DNA of 64,000 bases from Hybos culiciformis. Lineage: Eukaryota; Arthropoda; Insecta; Diptera; Hybotidae. Every line of letters starts with the position of its first letter. Position 1 is the stretch's first letter. Position numbers and translations under genes: made by a program. Below the pieces are notes generated by a model. The model was not told where the DNA came from and did no database searches. It saw nothing but the letters and a program-made list of their open reading frames with translations. The DNA lies in NCBI GenBank assembly GCA_964007475.1, contig OZ023273.1:150952444-151016443 (forward strand), read 5' to 3'. This document shows, in pieces, positions 12,895 through 25,420 of the stretch.

Positions 12895-15800
12895 TGACGT
12901 ATGTATCACAAAAAAGTATCATAAAGTTTAGATTCTGATTTATAAATAAAGCTGTTCTTTTTTCTTCATTTTTAATTATAAATGTAAAATGTACATTTGA
13001 AGGCAGAAACAGCTTTTAATATACAATTTAAATATCAAAATAAAGGAAAGATAATAGTTATAAGTACTTACTTCTTTTCAATTAAGAACAATCTATTTTT
13101 TAATACACATATAAGTATTCTTCTCCATCCATACTTTAAGTAAAAAAATTAATTCGGCCACACGACAGATGATAAAAAATCTATTGTTTTTCAAAGTTGA
13201 TCCTAAAAAATAAAAAAAATTAAATAAAAATATTGAAATAAATTAAAATAACGAAATCATAAATAAAAATTTCCACCTGGACCTCTAAGAATCCAAAATT
13301 TAAAAAAAAAAATTATATCCATCATTTCTGTTAAACTTTTGAAAAAAAAAAAAATAAAAATCTCAATAAGACTCCTACTACAATTCAATTTCTACAGAAT
13401 AAAAATAAGAAATCAAGGTGCAATCGCATATCATATCAATTTTATTTTTATACGTTTACGCATTTTTTATTCCTTTTTGTAAAAAAAAAAAAAAAACTTA
13501 ATATCATAAGGATTGCATCTGCTCTACCTTCATATGTTTTTCAAACAAAAACCAGAGAAAAAAAATCCTATATAATATATGTTGCAAACGGTGTAGTGTT
13601 ATCTATGTACATGTAAGAAATTTTAACATAAGTTTTACGAATAAGTGTAGGTTCTATTTTTCCTTAAAATGATTCTATATTGCACTTGAAAACAGAAAAA
13701 ACGTTAAATTCTAGAAAAATAAGAAAAAAGAACACTTAGAAAAATTTTTGCTTTCTACATAATTCTTGATTTTTTTTTTAAATAATAATGCTACTTGTAC
13801 ATGTACATTGTATTGTAAGCGCACCGAATACCTTTAATTATGAAAATGAAGCTCCAAATCGTACATCTCGGGTTATTTGAAATTCGTTTTTATTTTAGTA
13901 CTGGTTGAGAGATGATTAGTTAAATTTTTTGACCAAGTCGGGCGGCATGATGACAACGGCACCAAAAGATTTCACGTTTTTACGGATAAATCGTTATATT
14001 TTTAAGAACCTCTAGTTTTGAAGTAAACTAATCAATTTGCTTTAAAAATCTTTTTTTAAAACTCCAGCTTATTTTTTAAGTCTGGGGCCTACATTTGCAA
14101 TTCATTGGAACTACGCTTGGCAATTTTCAGAGAACTTAAATTACCAATCCAAATTTTTCGTTAATTATTTTAACCTTGCAATATAAATTTATATTATTTT
14201 GCTAGCATTTCAATGAGCTAACTTATTTTTCTAAGTGTATTTCGCATAAAGAACATAATATTATAAAAGAAAAATTTAGAAAATGCAATCGTATCATCTG
14301 CTTAGCTATTTAACCTATATTTCAAAAGTATTTCAATCAAAAAAAAAAGACTTAGATAAAAAAATCTTTATAGTTTGTTTAAACTCGAAACGTTTTCAAA
14401 AATAAAACAATCTAGCTTTTGGATGAACTTAACATAAGAGGCTTACAATATATAATTATATACTATGTAGTTTACTCTCTTTCCTCTTTTTATAGAAAAT
14501 GACTAAAGTGTATTGAATTGAAAAACAATTATTGAACAAGAAAAAATTACTGCATCAAATCATTAAAATATTTATTTCAATAATTCTTCTTTTTGAGATG
14601 TGGAAATGATGCAAAAGGATATTAAAATCTGAAAAATACCATACGTTTTATAGCGGATGTGTAGATATTTTTTTATGAATGCATTTTGTATAAAAAAGGA
14701 CATTTTATCGTTACAAAAAACGCGAGATCAAATTCAAAAATGTATTCCAGAAGGATTATTTTACTATAACTAAGATAATTTTTTTTTAAAGGATGCTTCT
14801 AACATAATTGTATTTTAGTGTATGGTGCATTAGTATTTGATTGAATACGTTTTGTTAAAAAGTAAATTTTCAGAATTTATATTAAGTAGTCACTATTGTG
14901 CAGCAGCAGCTATCGAGATCCTCAAAACTTCATTGACTCTTTGAATATCCCTTTCAATTAATTTGTTCCGGTCCCTCGCAACATTTTGTTCATTTATTAT
15001 AGTTAAGATCACTCTTCTATCTACTGTTTAATTATAATCTTTATAATAAATTCCACTTCTTTCTTCTGTGCACCATTCTAGCATAATTTTTCTACTAGGT
15101 ACTTGAATTTAGGGCTTCCAGTTTTCCAAAGCTGTTCGGCGGGACAATATGCGGGGAAATACTACGTCCCACCCATAAATGGAAAAGTCGTCGGAAAAGA
15201 GTCATTTTATTTAAATTTAGTTTTTTCTGAAAAGTAAAGAATAGGTATAAGTTAAATTTAAAAGTAATTCAAAATAAAATAAAAATTTATTTGATTCCTA
15301 ATGAGAAGTAAAAAATTATATTTAGCTATTTAATCAACTTTTTTATTATATAATTATTATAAGATCACATTAAAATCACTTAGTATTTTAAATACTTACA
15401 ATCTATTAGTGTTTCAAATACCTACAAGTATTTTTTTCTATTTATTTTTTCTATATTATATTTATTAAGACCCACGGTTGTTAGACTCCTATTTCAATTA
15501 CGTCATCATTTGGAAAATTCTGCCTGCAAAACTCAGTGCATTGAACCTCTTCAAAAATCCAAGGACCGATAATTATTTTCTTTATTGAATAAACCATAAC
15601 AATTCGAGAATTTGTCTGCAGGACGTAATACTCTTTGTAAAATTGCATTTAATTCTCCAACCCTGTCTTACGCATCTTACAAATTTATAGATCTACAGGT
15701 TTTTTTTTTACTAACTCAGAAACATTATTATCCTTACAATTGTAACATCTTCTTACTTGTTTTTCACAAAATCTACGAATCAAACATACATTGCACTCGA

Positions 15801-17239
15801 AAATTTTTATAATAAATTAATTATGTTTGTTTGAAATCTAATCAAAATTTTGGTATTTCCGGATTTTTTTTTTTTGTTTTATGCTTAAACGCATTCAATG
15901 AATCAGCCAGCCACACACATGCAGACATATCTATATTTATGATTATGCAGAAAACATAATATCCAATATTATGTTAACCTGTTTTAATATTTTTCAATGG
16001 TTATCAAGATATTGTAAATTTAATGTTTTATGCTTTGTTATGGGAAAATTAAAAATCAACCAACATTATTGACCATAATATGTGTACATATGTAATAATT
16101 TTTTTAGTCATCAATATCATCATTGTGTTTTTAAATTTTTATTAACTAAATAAGGATTATGAGTCATTATTGTGATTCTTTATATTTTGTTTTCGCGACT
16201 ATTGCTTCATAAACTTTGTTCTGGCAAACACGATGATTTAAATTTATCTTCCATCTAAAATAACCGTAATAAAGTCGAATGTGACAAATATTCATAATTA
16301 ATTTAATCATCTTACAAATGTAGATAGACATAAATATAGATAGATATAAAATATGCCAACGTTTTGTTTTAGTTCTTATACTTTGCTTTTGAAACCTCAA
16401 AACATTGGACTGCAGGAAATAGCTGTAGCAAGTTTATTTAATTCTGATTCCTAAATAAAAAAGTAAGTAGTATACCTACCTACCTGTCTAATGATCATGA
16501 AAATATTTGAATATGCTAAAATTTAGAATTCCGTGGGTTCAATTACTGAAAATTATTTATAAAACAATAAGAACATTAATAAGAGTAGGTATTTAATAAT
16601 GTTGACATAAAAAAAAGAAATTAAAGTTTACTTATTGTCAAGAGATAGATTGAATAGAGAATATTAAAAGCAATAGTTAAGAAACATTAAAAAAAACTCT
16701 ATATAATCCTGAAAATATTATACAGTTACTACATGATATTTACATTAAAATAAGTTTTGTTATTATAAGGACATCAGATAGTCTTCTTGAAAATATTTTA
16801 AAGTATATAATTAAGGAAATATTTAAATGTTTAAATATTTTAAAGTTAAAAATTTCAAAATATTCCTTAATTTAAGTTTTATTTCAAGAGAAATTTTACC
16901 TAAAAGTTTTTTAGCAAAAATAAATGGGTTTTATTTGGAAAAGAATAAAAGTTAAGAAAAGCAATTTAAAATTTTATTATTGATAAATGGCATTACTAAA
17001 TTGTAAAATTATCGCATTGTTCTGTTTTAATTTCTCGACTTTCGAACAAACTAGTTTTTGTCCAATTGATACTTTGAATTGATACTTTGAATCTAATAAA
17101 TTTTTTATACGAGCTATTGCATAGAGTCTCCACGAGGTATTTGTAAATTTAATCGAATGTTTGAGATTTTTATGTTCTTGCAGTCTTTCATTTCAGGACA
17201 CCACATAGAAAATACTTATTTAATTATATTTAATTATAC
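12895..17239. other. Gene-free AT-rich stretch
   Basis: No gene, RNA or clear transposon was recognised. Short open frames (15612-15812, 16167-16400) are not supported by similarity or composition. Confidence 0.5.
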
Positions 17240-17480
17240 CCGCCCCCCCTCTTGTTTTGGGACACCCCCTATTCTATCTTCAAAAAAATGGGGCAAATCG
17301 AGCAAAAAAAAAAATTTTCCCATACAAAATGTACGAAAACTTTGGGAGGCCCTATCTCCGAAACGGGGCCTTTGCCCCAAGAACTGATTTCAGTTTTGGG
17401 AGTTTGGACAACGCCTCTACCCCCCCTCCAAGTTTCAGCCAATTCTGAGGGGTTCAAGGAAACTGTAGTTTAGCCCTAGT
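17240..17480 (+). repeat. Dispersed repeat, plus-strand copy
   Basis: A GC-richer block starting CCCGCCCCCCCTC and containing CCATACAAAATGTACGAAAA, CCGAAACGGGGCC, CCCCAAGAACTGATTTCAGT, GCCTCTACCCCCCC and CAGCCAATTCTGA. The same order of motifs occurs inverted at 22398-22640. A third, more diverged copy follows at about 17580-17700. The open frames here in several phases are shadows of the repeat. Confidence 0.8.
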
Positions 17481-17774
17481 TTTTTCGGGACATTAAAATT
17501 CTCGTCTTGGATTTGACATCTGTAGACTATAGGAACAACGCCTTTACCCCCGCATCAAAAATCGGGTTAAAAGAAAATTTGGTTATACAAAACATACCAA
17601 AACTTTGGAGTGCCAAAATGGTTTGGATTTGGAGGCTTTGAGACCGCCTCTACCCCTTCACCTAAGTTTCAGCGAAATCTTGAATATATGTACACGTAAA
17701 CTACAGTTTAGCCAAAAATTCTTATTCGGTTTTTTTTTTCTGCTTTCAGGTTTCAAAAAAGCCAAGCCATACAA

Positions 17775-18800
17775 CAGGGTTACCAACCTTTTCAAATGTT
17801 TCCCCCTAAAAAAATAAAATTTCCCCCTAAAAAACCCCTAAATTTTTTTTATAGATATTATAACAGCTATATGGTGAAAACACAATTGGGGCGACGACGA
17901 CGGCGACAGCGATTTTTCATACAAAAAAGTCGCCTCAATTGTTTCATTCTCATACAAATATATGGTTTTTGACAGTCGCTATCGCTGTCGTTACGCTGTC
18001 GCCCCAATTGTGTTTTCACCTATACTTATATACCTATGAAGATTTCAAATAGATGCTTGAAGAAAAATATATAACGCACATCGTAAATTATATAAATAAT
18101 AAAATTATTTATTTATAATACACTTCAGGTTACAAACACAGAATTCCGTGTTTTGCAGAAAAAAATAGGTTCGTTCTGTGTTTGGTACTTGGTTTGCCAT
18201 ATAAAATTTTTTTTTTTTTTTCATGGTTTGAAAGTCGGTTCGACACAAACCTAGAAATTTTACTACATAGTTTTATTGCATTTCAAAAAAAAAAAGGTAT
18301 AACCTGTCAATTTGCAGAAAATTTACAGAAAAAATCATACTTTAAAATGCTTCGATATAAAAAAAATAATAATAAATTGTAGGTTGTCAAAAAAGAAAAT
18401 AAATTAAAATATTTTTAAAAAAAAATTTATTATTATTTTTATTTTCCATTTTTTCTTTAAATTAAAAAAATTAATTTTTTTTTTTTAAATTACGAAAAAA
18501 TAAAATTTTATTTTACAAAGAATTTTTTTTTAATTTTACAAAGAATTTTTTTTTAATTTCAAACCAAACCATCTTTTATAAGTGTGTCACCGCATTCCTG
18601 AAGTGTAGCGAAGTTATTAGCAAATAAGGTATCTTATGAAATGCAATCAAAAATATTACAAATGTCATTTAAATCTTCGCTTTTAAGATCATACATCATA
18701 CCCCTAAAAAACCCCTGAAACAAATTACCCCCTAAAAATCCCTATGTCAACAAAAAAAACCCCTAAATCTAGAGGGAAAACCCCTAAGTTGGTAACGCTG
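17775..18800. mobile_element. hAT-like non-autonomous element, about 1 kb
   Basis: The ends are CAGGGTTACCAACCT and AAGTTGGTAACGCTG, inverted with the CAGNG start typical of hAT elements. Repeated CCCCTAAAAA blocks sit just inside both ends. The flanks CCATACAA and CATATCAA are similar enough for a degraded 8 bp target duplication. A smaller MITE (17873-18020) is nested within it. Part of its body (about 18240-18600) recurs at 36290-36500. Confidence 0.7.
17873..18020. mobile_element. 148 bp MITE nested in the hAT-like element
   Basis: The inverted ends are GGTGAAAACACAATTGGGGC and its complement GCCCCAATTGTGTTTTCACC, continuing into a GC-rich GACGACGGCGACAGCG / CGCTGTCG section. The flanking trinucleotide is TAT on both sides. 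There is no coding capacity. Confidence 0.85.
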
Positions 18801-18819
18801 CATATCAATTATCACTAGG

Positions 18820-19146
18820 TGTCTACATTAGCGTATTTTTCCTGCATGCGATTTTGTTCTTTAAATGTATTCGTGTATCTTTATACAAAATCCAAAATCG
18901 CAGCAAAATACGCATGCTGATTTTGAATAATTTTTCAGCATGCGTATTTTTTGACATTTCTCACAAAATTTGCTTTTTTTTTATTAATTTGACATTTAAG
19001 TCAAGTAAAATGGTACAATTTGGAAAAATCGCATGCTGTAAATCTAACCCAGTGGCATATTGAGCACACACAAATACTAATAAATGAAACAGAAAAAATA
19101 GAATACATTCATAAATACGCGCGATTCTAAATCGCTAATGTAGACA
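18820..19146. mobile_element. 327 bp MITE
   Basis: The terminal inverted repeats are TGTCTACATTAGCG and CGCTAATGTAGACA. An internal palindromic section, AAAATACGCATGCTGA against TCAGCATGCGTATTTT, lies near 18905-18950. No coding capacity. Confidence 0.8.
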
Positions 19147-19177
19147 GCCCGTCAACAAAAAAATTTTGTCTTTTTGA

Positions 19178-19911
19178 TGCTAGAGATAGAGTCGACGTAA
19201 TTCACGCGCGTGTACGCACGTAAAAAATCAAATTGTATGAAAATGTATGAGACCGGCTATACGCAACGACGTAAAACGTAGCTTACGCGCGTAAAAGTTG
19301 AAATATTTTAACTTTCCCAGTATTTTACGCCGTACATTGTGGAAATCATTTGTTTATAATTGTGTTGTTTATTTTGTTGTAATTAGAAAAAAAAATTGTG
19401 TTGTTTATTTTGTTGTATTTAGAAAAAAAAAATTTTACAAACAAATAATTATTTAATAAAATAAAAAAGTTCATAAATATAATTATATTCAAAAATAAAA
19501 ATTAAATAATTATTTATTGCAAATTTATTAAAATTTTTTATGTTTTATTAAGTTATAAATAAATTAAAAAGCATTATAAAAATATTACAAACAGAATTTC
19601 GGGAATTAGGAATTTAATTTTATTTTTTTAAATTTTTATAAAAATTTTATTTTTTATTAAAAATTATAAAATTATAATTATTGTTGTATTTTATTTAATT
19701 TATAACTTTATTTTTATTAATTCTTTAACAAGAAGATCAAATTAAAATTAATCAAAAGAAATTAAAATTTCTTTTATTTTATTGTTGACATTTTTCTCTT
19801 TTGTTTTTCGCATGTGAACGGCGTTGAGCATAACAGGTAAAAAAAACAGGTTTTTTTTATTTTTTTTACGCGCGCATACGCGCGTGAATTACGTCGACTC
19901 TATCTCTAGCA
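19178..19911. mobile_element. PIF/Harbinger-like MITE, copy 1 (734 bp)
   Basis: The termini are TGCTAGAGATAGAGTCGACG and its complement, extending through GTAATTCACGCGCGT to a total of about 40 bp. The interior is extremely AT-rich and nearly identical to copy 2 at 21115-21877, apart from small indels. The flanking bases are TGA and TAA. Confidence 0.93.
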
Positions 19912-20044
19912 TAAGACTTCCTGCGCGCGCGTGTAGCTTCTTGGTATATGGCAATGCTATTTTATATTTATCAGCTATAAAATGCGCCATCTGCCTCACA
20001 CAAGTCAAAACTTCAATACGCACCTTGTGAAGTGCTGCATATCG

Positions 20045-20593
20045 GGGGTTGGACATTTGTCCGCGGGACATTTGTCCGCGATTTGTTTTTGTATCGCGGA
20101 CATAAAAATGACATTTGTCCGCGATTCGAAATGTCTTTTGTCCGCCGCGGACAAATGACATTTTCCAAAATGTCATTTGTCCGCGATTAAAATCAATCGC
20201 GGACAAATGACATTTTGCAAAATGACATTTGTCCGCTAAAAAAACTGAAAAATCAATCGCGGACAAATGACATTTTTCAAAATGACATTTGTCCGCTAAA
20301 AATTAAAAATTTCAATCGGGGACAAATGACATTTTGCAAAATGACATTTGTCCGCTAAAAATTCGAAAAATCAATCGCGGACAAATGACATTTTGCAAAA
20401 TGACATTTGTCCGCTAAAGTTAGAAAATTCAATCGCGGACAAATGTCATTTTGCAAAATGTCATTTGTCCGCTAATTTTGAGACATTTGTCCGCGGCGGA
20501 CAAATGACATTTTGCAAAATGACATTTGTCCGCGAAGTTTTCCATACAAATTTCATCGCGGACAAATGTCCCGCGGACAAATGTCACGGCGCC
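20045..20593. mobile_element. Foldback array 1 (word ACATTTGTC)
   Basis: An array of roughly seven 40 bp hairpins about 60 bp apart. Each has the form CGCG, complement of the word, core CATTTTGCAAAATG, the word, CGCG. The 9 bp word ACATTTGTC appears twice at each end, joined by CGCGGG and followed by CGCGAT. The outermost bases are GGGGTTGG at the left and, read inward from the right, GGCGCCGTG. A perfect 10 bp direct repeat CTGCATATCG (20035-20044 and 20594-20603) flanks it, which I read as a target-site duplication. There is no gene; open frames on both strands are shadows of the repeat. Confidence 0.93.
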
Positions 20594-21114
20594 CTGCATA
20601 TCGTGTATTAATTATTAAATCAAAATGTTTTAATACAAAATTTAAAATATTTTTAATATCTCGGTACTAAAATGTTCAGAAAATAATTAAAATAAAAATC
20701 AATAATTAAAATTTCAGAGATTTCCTGCGATATATCTGGGTGGAAATAACAATTTTTTTTTTTATTTATTTGAATGAGATTCAAAAAAATGCAATCACTT
20801 GTGCCGAATCTTACTATATAATACATGTGTTTAAAATTACAATGAGTAGATCTAAATCGATAAATATTGTACATATTATGGATATATATTATATATGAAT
20901 TCATTTAACATTATTTAAATTTATTAATACTATGTAAGTTTTTTATATATTGTAATATGAATGTATATCATAAAAAAGCTGGATAAAACTTAATTAATTA
21001 ATCGCCATTTGTGTTAGGAACTGTTCATTAAAAAACGTTTCAGCGAAAACTTGAAGGACGTAATGTTCTCAATTGATCTTATTTCTGAAGGTATTTGATT
21101 GTACTGAGTTATTA

Positions 21115-21877
21115 TGCTAGAGATAGAGTCGACGTAATTCACGCGCGTGTACGCACGTAAAAAATCAAATTGTATGAAAATGTATGAGACCGGCTATACG
21201 CAACGACGTAAAACGTAGCTTACGCGCGTAAAAGTTGAAATATTTTAACTTTCCCAGTATTTTACGCCGTACATTATGGAAATCATTTGTTTATAATTGT
21301 GTTGTTTATTTTGTTGTAATTAGAAAAAAAATTGTGTTGTTTATTTTGTTGTATTTAGAAAAAAAAAAAATTTTACAAACAAATAATTATTTAATAAAAA
21401 AAAAAGTTCATAAATATAATTATATTCAAAAATAAAAATTAAATAATTATTTATTGCAAATTTATTAAAATTTTTTATGTTTTATTAAGTTATAAATAAA
21501 TTAAAAAGCATTATAAAAATATTACAAACAGAATTTCGGGAATTAGGAATTTAATTTTATTTTTTTAAATTTTTATAAAAATTTGCTTTTTTATTAAAAA
21601 TTATAAAATTGTAATTATTGTTGTATTTTATTTAATTTATAACTTTATTTTTATTAATTCTTTAACAAGAAGATCAAATTAAAATTAATCAAAAGAAATT
21701 AAAATTGAATTAGATTTTTTTTTGAATTTATTTTTCTTTTATTTTATTGTTGACATTTTTCTCTTTTGTTTTTCGCATGTGAACGGCGTTGAGCATAACA
21801 GGTAAAAAAAACAGGTTTTTTTTTATTTTTTTTACGCGCGCATACGCTCGTGAATTACGTCGACTCTATCTCTAGCA
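21115..21877. mobile_element. PIF/Harbinger-like MITE, copy 2 (763 bp)
   Basis: Same termini and interior as copy 1. It is flanked by a TTA trinucleotide on both sides (21112-21114 and 21878-21880), a 3 bp target duplication as expected for PIF/Harbinger. It contains a short extra segment near 21707-21730 that is absent from copy 1. Confidence 0.95.
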
Positions 21878-22397
21878 TTACGAAAAACTTTTCAATTTTT
21901 TTGATAATATATGTACATTTATTTATTTTTTTTTTGGGTGGCAACACTGACATTCAACATAAGTTTCTTTTTCAAATTCTGGCAAGGCAACTCTTTTTTT
22001 TCTAGATTCGCTGATGTGTGGTGAATTGTGTTTGTGTGTGTGTGATAAGATATTAGAATTAGAAGCATGAAGCAGACAGATTAGAAGACGTCGCGTCGGT
22101 CGATAATTTGCGTTAAAAGTAAAAAAAAAAAAAAAACGTTCAAAGTTCAAGTTCAAACAGAAAAAGAAATAGGTATGTTAAATTAATTAATTTGTGGATA
22201 TAAATTCACTTATAAAATTTTAAATAGGAATATGTACAAGCAATATTCAAGCCTAGGTTGTTATTAAACAAAATACCAGAATCATCACTCCTCCAGCTCC
22301 CGTTAACACCAGCCATACGAATCTTCTATTTTTTTTATAGAAATACACTAGCTGGCTTTTTTTGCGAATGCGTGGCTAGGAACTTTAGGCGTAAGTG

Positions 22398-22640
22398 CAG
22401 ATGACGTGAACCATTCAGAATTGGCTGAATCTTGGTGGGGGGGTAGAGGCGGTACCGAAACCCCTACAACTGAAATCAGTTCTTGGGGCTCGGGCCCCGT
22501 TTCGAAGGTAGGGCCCCTAAAAGTTTTCATACATTTTTGTATGGAAAAATTTTTTTTTGTGCCCGATTAGCCCTATTTTTGGGAAAAGGATAAAGGGGGT
22601 ATCCCAGAACGAGAGGGGGGGGGGGGGTGGGGAACGGCGG
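22398..22640 (-). repeat. Dispersed repeat, minus-strand copy
   Basis: An inverted relative of 17240-17480, with the same blocks in reverse complement (TCAGAATTGGCTGAA, GGGGGGGTAGAGGC, ACTGAAATCAGTTCTTGGGG). It ends in a run of 14 G. Just beyond, 22650-22680 matches the centre of foldback array 2 (GGTTGGTCAGTGGGATTTGC, against its complement there). Confidence 0.8.
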
Positions 22641-23394
22641 TCGGGAGGTCTGGTGGTTGGTCAGTGGGATTTGCGGCTGGCGTGCTTTTTTTGGAAAGAA
22701 ATGTTTACCGGAACGTTATATTATTTTTAATTCTATAGAAGGAAAACCTATACAGAAACTGTATTTCTGTTGATTGTGATTGTAGGTAGGTACATTAATA
22801 TTAATATGCGGATTAGGCGTTGGAACATTGCAAGAAACTTTCGATGCGTTACCTTTCTCGCTTCGTTTGACTTTTTTTTTGTAGGGTACTAAAATAACTA
22901 TTTATATTTATTCTTTTCATATTCTTGGGACATATTTAAAAACTATGGGTACTTTTCCGTTAGCCGGGCGCTTTTTGCGGCGCAAATTTACTATATTATA
23001 AGTGACACTTTGAAAAATAAATGTAAAATTCTTAACTTCCTGAAATCTTTAAAGTAACGTCGAATAATAGCAATCGCAAAATAACTAGACAAAAAATCAC
23101 TAGAAAAAAAAAAAATAGAAACCAATAAATAGCAATCGGAAACCTAGGCAAATCTATGATTTAAAATTTTTATTAGATAAAAATTATCGTTAATTACGAA
23201 TTTTTCTCATGAAAAAAATAACGACAATTTTTTAAATCTAATAAAAATTGTTTTTTTATTTTTTATTTTATTTATATTTACCGGAGCTGTGCTCCGGTGA
23301 GCTCCGGTACAAAAAAAGCCCTGGGTATATTTAGATGAAATTCATGACCGGCTTCCATGTTTTTCATATAATTATATCATTTTCTTTTAATCCA

Positions 23395-23482
23395 GAGTTC
23401 AAATGTGTGTTCAATGTTAATTAGCTCTCTGTGTCTGTCATACACACGAGGGTCAATTAACATTGAACACACATTTGAGCTC
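23395..23482. repeat. Foldback hairpin, 88 bp
   Basis: GAGTTCAAATGTGTGTTCAA at the left pairs with TTGAACACACATTTGAGCTC at the right, and the inner arms run through TGTTAATTAGCTC / GGTCAATTAACA around a short loop. No gene. Confidence 0.85.
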
Positions 23483-24380
23483 TTATTAGGATTGTACAAA
23501 ATTGTACGAAAAATTATAGTTCTAGAAGATTTTGGTATTTTAATTTTACATGAAAAAATTAACTAGGTACCTACTTAGGTATTCAAGAAAATATTTAAAA
23601 AAAATCTAATCAATAAAAAATGCTAGAAGATAAAATGAGGGTTGTCTATGTCTCATATAAGTACTAGTAATATGTAAGCCTCGCCAGGCTTGAATACCTA
23701 CCCCATTGAATTGTTGATTTGTTACAATTTTTCTTGGTAGTTTTATTTCATATAATGTATCTACATATGTATATAATTATTATTTTGATTTGAATAAATG
23801 AAAAATTTGATATGTTTTGTGAATATTTAATCAAAATTACTGGAATCAATATAAATCAGTTTTTGATGCTCCTGGAAAATTTCATTTAATTAAATGTGCT
23901 CCACGATTTCAAAAAGGTTAAGAACAGTTGCTCTAACTGAATTCGTTTTCATTTCATTCTAGAAATTTTAAAAGATAAGGTAGTTACCTACTCAGATAAG
24001 TTGAATGTTTATTCTACTTAAAATTAACTCTTCTATTAGTATAACATGTTGAAAGACCAGTTGAACAAACACTCAAACCATCTGAATCTTGCTTAAGAAT
24101 TATTCAATAGTTTGTGAAAGAATAATATATAAAAACCATTCGAAGTCAAAAAAAAATGTACAAATATCTTAATGTAACTACCTATTAAAATATCTTTTAA
24201 GATGGTTCATCAAAAGAAAATTTTGAAAACAGAAGTTAAATAATTCAATATGAGAGTGAAAGTAAAGGAAAAAATATTTCCATCAGAAAATTCAGGTTCG
24301 TTTTTTGTGGAATTTACATTAAAATACATATTTAACTATTTGTATAATACAATAATAGTAGATTACAACACATGTTAAGA

Positions 24381-24529
24381 AAATTTGTTATTACAACGAG
24401 TTGTGTATACACAAAAACACATAGACACTTGTCAATACTTATATCACGAGATCGTTAGGTCGAGTGATATAATATTGACGTGTCCATTTGTTTTTGTGTA
24501 TATAACACAACGAGCTGTATAACAAATTT
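24381..24529. repeat. Imperfect foldback, about 150 bp
   Basis: The arms AAATTTGTTATTACAACGAG and (right, reversed) AAATTTGTTATACAGCTCGT continue through TTGTGTATACACAAAAACA and ATATCAC. The central spacer contains CGAGATCGTTAGGTCGAG. It looks like a small MITE; I found no clear target duplication. Confidence 0.75.
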
Positions 24530-25317
24530 TATTATATTTTATGTTTTGTATACTGTTTTAATGTGCATGTGATAGGTAGTTGCAATCAATACATTTGCAA
24601 TGCAAAAAATAAAGAAAAGTTCAAAATGAAGAAAGTAAATAAAATTGAAGTGTGGTAAATAAAATTGAAGTGTGTAGGTAAATAAAAATTTTCTTAAATA
24701 AATAATTAACGCATTTAATATACCATTTACCGAGCTAAATTTACGATCTTAAATACAACTTATCGATCACATGCACATTAAAATTTATTATGGGTACCCA
24801 TGCCAGTTATTCACGACTTTCGAGTAATAAAATTTATGAATTTTGATCAAACTTACCAAAATAAATACTATTTTCAAAAAATTCAATGACTATACATTTC
24901 TAGTTTTACTCGAATGGATAGGAGAATAGCATTTTTAGTTTTGATCATAATTTATAATAAATAAACCCCTTTATTTTTAAGAAACATGGAAATATCAAAA
25001 GCTTTTTGATGTAGACAAACTTGCTTTTGCTTGTGATGCTTGACTATGATTTCAGAAGCAAACATAAAAATATTAATATCAAAGAAAAGTGGTTTCTGAA
25101 AAGACAGCTTTGTGGTGATAGAAGTTTAGAAAGCTCTGCTAACGCAATTCTTCTACGGGAAAATTCTACATGTAAAAGATTTTTTTTTATTTAGTGATAA
25201 ATCTTAAAAATTTCAAACATTAGATATTTAGATTTTAGAAAGTTTGTATCTATGTTCGCAATTAAAAAATATTATTTAAAATTTAAAACTCAAATTGTAA
25301 TAATTTTAGGTCAAAAC

Positions 25318-25420
25318 ATGGAAACGGATTCAGAAAATACTGTAAAATCAAATTTAAATGATTCTAATCCTATCAACAGACCAAGAATCGTATTAAAAAA
25401 AACATTACCGTTAAAAAAAG
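25318..25420 (+). CDS. ZMYND8: ZMYND8-like exon 1 (N terminus)
   Basis: Encodes [20 protein letters not shown] and 14 more residues, ending in a basic KKTLPLKK stretch; phase 1 with donor G|GTAGGT. The ATG is chosen because it follows a splice acceptor closely and the frame joins exon 2 exactly. Confidence 0.75.

Noticed and set aside
19889..20266. 125 aa minus-strand and 87 aa plus-strand frames with repeated DKCHFAKCHLSA
   Set aside because: Translations of the foldback hairpins.
20045..20593. CRISPR-like appearance of regularly spaced palindromic repeats (also at 38447-39199)
   Set aside because: Eukaryotic context, repeats are hairpins with near-identical spacers, no cas genes, and mobile-element termini with a target duplication.
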